A DNA stretch of 7,919 nt, taken from NCBI GenBank assembly GCA_900552345.1, contig URZN01000048.1:1-7919 (forward strand), given 5' to 3'. Below are positions 6,241-7,919 of this stretch, piece by piece. This stretch comes from an uncultured Collinsella sp. (GTDB lineage: Bacteria; Actinomycetota; Coriobacteriia; Coriobacteriales; Coriobacteriaceae). The position numbers were made by a program, and so were the translations under genes. Every line of letters starts with the position of its first letter. Position 1 is the first letter of the stretch. Under the pieces are notes generated by a model, which worked only from the letters and a program-made list of their open reading frames with translations, did no database searches and was not told the origin of the DNA.

Positions 6241-7069
6241 TCCCCTTTCCGTCGTTGGTGACGGGAATAAAGCCCGCCTCGCGAATCTGCTTGTCCATCT
6301 TTTCGGACGTCACATAGTCGATGTAATCCTGCGCCTGCTGCGAAGGCGTCCCCTTCACAAAGAAGTAAAGGTCACGCGAGATGGGATAGCCGCCACTTGC
6401 GACCGTCTTCTCGGATGCCTCGACATGGTTGACCGAAACGGCCTTGACCGAGGTCTTAGCGTTGAGGCTCTCGACAAAACCCAGCGAGATGTAGCCAATA
6501 GCGCCACGCGAGCGGGACACGACATCGCGTACCTGACCCGTACCCGAAAGAACAGCCGAGCGGCGATCGAACGGCGTGCCGTCCATCACGATAGTGCGGA
6601 AGGCCTCGCGCGTACCGGACGCCTCGTCGCGGTTGATAACCTGAATCTTCAGGTCCTCTCCGCCGACTTCTTTCCAGTTGGTGATCTTGCCGGCGTAAAT
6701 ATCGCGGAGCTGCTCGGTCGAGAGATTGTCGACAGGGTTGTCGTCGTTCACGATGACTGCAATGCCGTCGTGTGCGATTACGATCGGGGTCAGGCCCAAA
6801 TCCTGCTCGTCGGCATTGAGGCCACGAGACGAACTAGCGATGTCGGCGGTGCCGGCGCTAACAGCTTCGATGCCAGCAGATGAGCCAAGGCCGGAGACGA
6901 TCACGTCGATGCCGGTCTCCTCTTTAAAGCCCTCGGCCGCGATCTCGGCAATGGGAAGGCACGTCGTAGAGCCGGCAACGGTGATGGAAGAGGTAGAAGA
7001 TCCCGAGGAGCAGGCGCACAGCGTGAGCGTGAGCACTGCTGCACTCAGGACCGATGCGATCTTTCTCAT
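6233..7069 (-). CDS. pstS: Phosphate-binding lipoprotein PstS
   Basis: PstS captures inorganic phosphate outside the membrane and delivers it to PstC-PstA. The 278-residue product starts with a lipoprotein signal: MRKIASVL, a hydrophobic core at 7-17, and lipobox LCAC with the lipidated cysteine at C20. A Ser/Gly-rich tether follows. Ligand-loop motifs are in place: AGSTTCLPIAE (32-42), SSSRGLNADE (79-88), the phosphate-binding RDEASGTREAF (147-157), and GAIGYISLGFV near 189-199. The C-terminal segment from about 225 (GGYPISRDLYFFV) is the usual closing element. The ATG at 7069 overlaps the pgeF stop as ATGA with no clear ribosome binding site, which suggests coupled translation. An upstream ATG at 7261 would add 64 residues antisense in character to the pgeF frame and destroy the signal peptide, so it is rejected. 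A cysteine at the -2 lipobox position is slightly unusual. Confidence 0.96.
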   Translation of the reverse strand: MRKIASVLSAAVLTLTLCACSSGSSTSSITVAGSTTCLPIAEIAAEGFKEETGIDVIVSGLGSSAGIEAVSAGTADIASSSRGLNADEQDLGLTPIVIAHDGIAVIVNDDNPVDNLSTEQLRDIYAGKITNWKEVGGEDLKIQVINRDEASGTREAFRTIVMDGTPFDRRSAVLSGTGQVRDVVSRSRGAIGYISLGFVESLNAKTSVKAVSVNHVEASEKTVASGGYPISRDLYFFVKGTPSQQAQDYIDYVTSEKMDKQIREAGFIPVTNDGKGSE

Positions 7070-7866
7070 AGCATCACGCCGATCGCAGCATGGCGCCCAC
7101 AGGTGCCGCCCTCGTTGCGGTAGGAATAAAAGCGGTCGTTCTGACGAACGGTGGAAAGTTTGGTGTCCACAATGCCGTTCACATCGACACCGGCATCCAC
7201 CAGCGCCTCGCGAATGGCGGCGGAAAGATCGAGCATGCGAGAAGCAGTAGCATCGATGCACGAGAACTCGGCAGCAAAGCGATCCATAAGTTCTTGGGAC
7301 ACCTCATACTCGTCGCCCAGGATATGGGGCCCAATATAGGCAGAGATGTCCTCCGGCGTGCAGTCAGCCGCCTCACAAAGCGCCTGGCAGGCTTTGGCGG
7401 AAATACGCGCAATCGTGCCCTTCCAGCCAGAATGCACCACGGCAAAGCCGCCGGGAGCCACCAGCACCACGGGAACACAATCGGCAAAGCAGAGCATCAC
7501 GGGCACCTCATGGGCCGTACAGACGAGGGCATCACAGCCCTCGGCAATCTGCTCACGAATGTTCTCGAGATCGTCGGCACCGTTCGAGGTCACCGTCACG
7601 ACGTGGTCACCATGTACTTGATTGGGCACGAGCAGATTATGCTCGCACTCAGCGGCGTCCATGGCTTCGAGCGCTCGACGACGATTTTCTTGAACGGCAA
7701 AGGGGTCATCGCCTACATGCGAGCCCAGATTGAGTGAGGAGTACGCATCTTCGGAAACACCGCCGGTGCGCTCGGTAAAGGCAAAACGAACATCGGTCGT
7801 CGAACCCTCCACCAACGTAACTCCATCATGGTCGACACGCGAAACGTTGTCCGCACGTGCTGCCAT
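7066..7866 (-). CDS. pgeF: PgeF/YfiH-family polyphenol oxidase-like (peptidoglycan editing) protein
   Basis: The family (DUF152, multicopper polyphenol oxidase-like) is cytosolic. E. coli YfiH/PgeF prevents mis-incorporation of L-Ser in muropeptides, and relatives have purine nucleoside phosphorylase or adenosine deaminase activity. The 266-residue product has the expected metal/catalytic set: H85 in NQVHG, C130 in FADCVPVVL and H145 in VVHSGWKGT. YIGPHI (177-182) follows, and the C-terminal FYSYRNEGGTCGRHAAIGVM closes the fold. SSLNLGSHVGDD (43-54) is the conserved N-terminal loop. The ATG at 7866 has a TAGGAGGC site about seven bases upstream. The stop overlaps the pstS start. In many Gram-positive genomes pgeF lies next to ftsZ and yggS; here the pst block intervenes. 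TCGR in place of the commoner RTGR near the end is a small difference. Exact substrate is not settled by sequence. Confidence 0.93.
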   Translation of the reverse strand: MAARADNVSRVDHDGVTLVEGSTTDVRFAFTERTGGVSEDAYSSLNLGSHVGDDPFAVQENRRRALEAMDAAECEHNLLVPNQVHGDHVVTVTSNGADDLENIREQIAEGCDALVCTAHEVPVMLCFADCVPVVLVAPGGFAVVHSGWKGTIARISAKACQALCEAADCTPEDISAYIGPHILGDEYEVSQELMDRFAAEFSCIDATASRMLDLSAAIREALVDAGVDVNGIVDTKLSTVRQNDRFYSYRNEGGTCGRHAAIGVML

Positions 7867-7893
7867 ACTAAAGCCTCCTATTACAACAAGTAC

Positions 7894-7908
7894 CGCGGCG
7901 TCGCCGCG
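7894..7908 (-). other. GC-rich hairpin upstream of pgeF
   Basis: The sequence is a near-perfect palindrome with seven-base arms (CGCGGCG and CGCCGCG) around one central base; as RNA it would form six pairs with a three-base loop. On the minus strand it is followed by GTACTTGTTGTAAT, which is T-rich but not a run. It could be the terminator of a gene just outside the window or a leader hairpin of the pgeF-pst transcript. About 27 bases separate it from the start of the pgeF ribosome binding site region, and no clear promoter is visible in the 53 bases available. Confidence 0.4.
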
Positions 7909-7919
7909 CAGTCCGTGTT

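Noticed and set aside
7070..7261. Upstream ATG at 7261 as the pstS start
   Set aside because: It would add 64 Arg/Cys/His-rich residues read out of frame through pgeF and place the lipoprotein signal peptide inside the protein.
7867..7919. Promoter or PHO box before pgeF
   Set aside because: Only one TTACA-like unit is present rather than spaced repeats, and the TGTAAT on the minus strand runs directly into the ribosome binding site, leaving no room for a normal 5' leader.

Overview
The window is GC-rich, and all ten genes in it lie on the minus strand with short gaps or overlaps. It reads right to left as pgeF, pstS, pstC, pstA, pstB, phoU, yggS (PLP homeostasis), sepF, yggT and divIVA, the last cut by the left edge. 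The SepF/YggT/DivIVA neighbourhood is typical of Gram-positive bacteria. GC content, DivIVA N-terminus and codon use suggest an actinomycetotal host, most likely a Coriobacteriia gut organism such as Collinsella. That assignment is from memory of protein style, not from a search.

Right part (7866 to 2633): pgeF overlaps pstS by four bases (ATGA). It is followed by a complete high-affinity phosphate uptake system: lipoprotein PstS, permeases PstC and PstA, ATPase PstB, and the regulator PhoU. Genes from pgeF to pstB overlap or are separated by at most 12 bases, so they look like one transcript. A 91-base gap between pstB and phoU is packed with inverted repeats. One of these can fold into a gap-free three-way junction that covers the phoU ribosome binding site. 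A strong GC-rich hairpin after phoU looks like the end of this transcript.

Left part (2512 to 1): yggS, sepF, yggT and divIVA form the division/cell-pole cluster usually found downstream of ftsZ. SepF tethers FtsZ to the membrane, DivIVA marks curved or polar membrane, YggT is a small membrane protein and YggS handles pyridoxal phosphate. In many actinobacteria pgeF sits directly before yggS; here the pst-phoU block separates them.

The points most worth checking are: the structured phoU leader; the lack of any ATG, GTG or TTG start for full-length yggT, which lies in frame with sepF behind a single TAA; the pst-phoU block placed inside the division cluster with a pgeF-pstS overlap; and the altered metal-site motifs of PhoU. 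I saw no mobile element, CRISPR array, RNA gene or clearly new multi-gene system. No gene-free stretch exceeds 300 bases.
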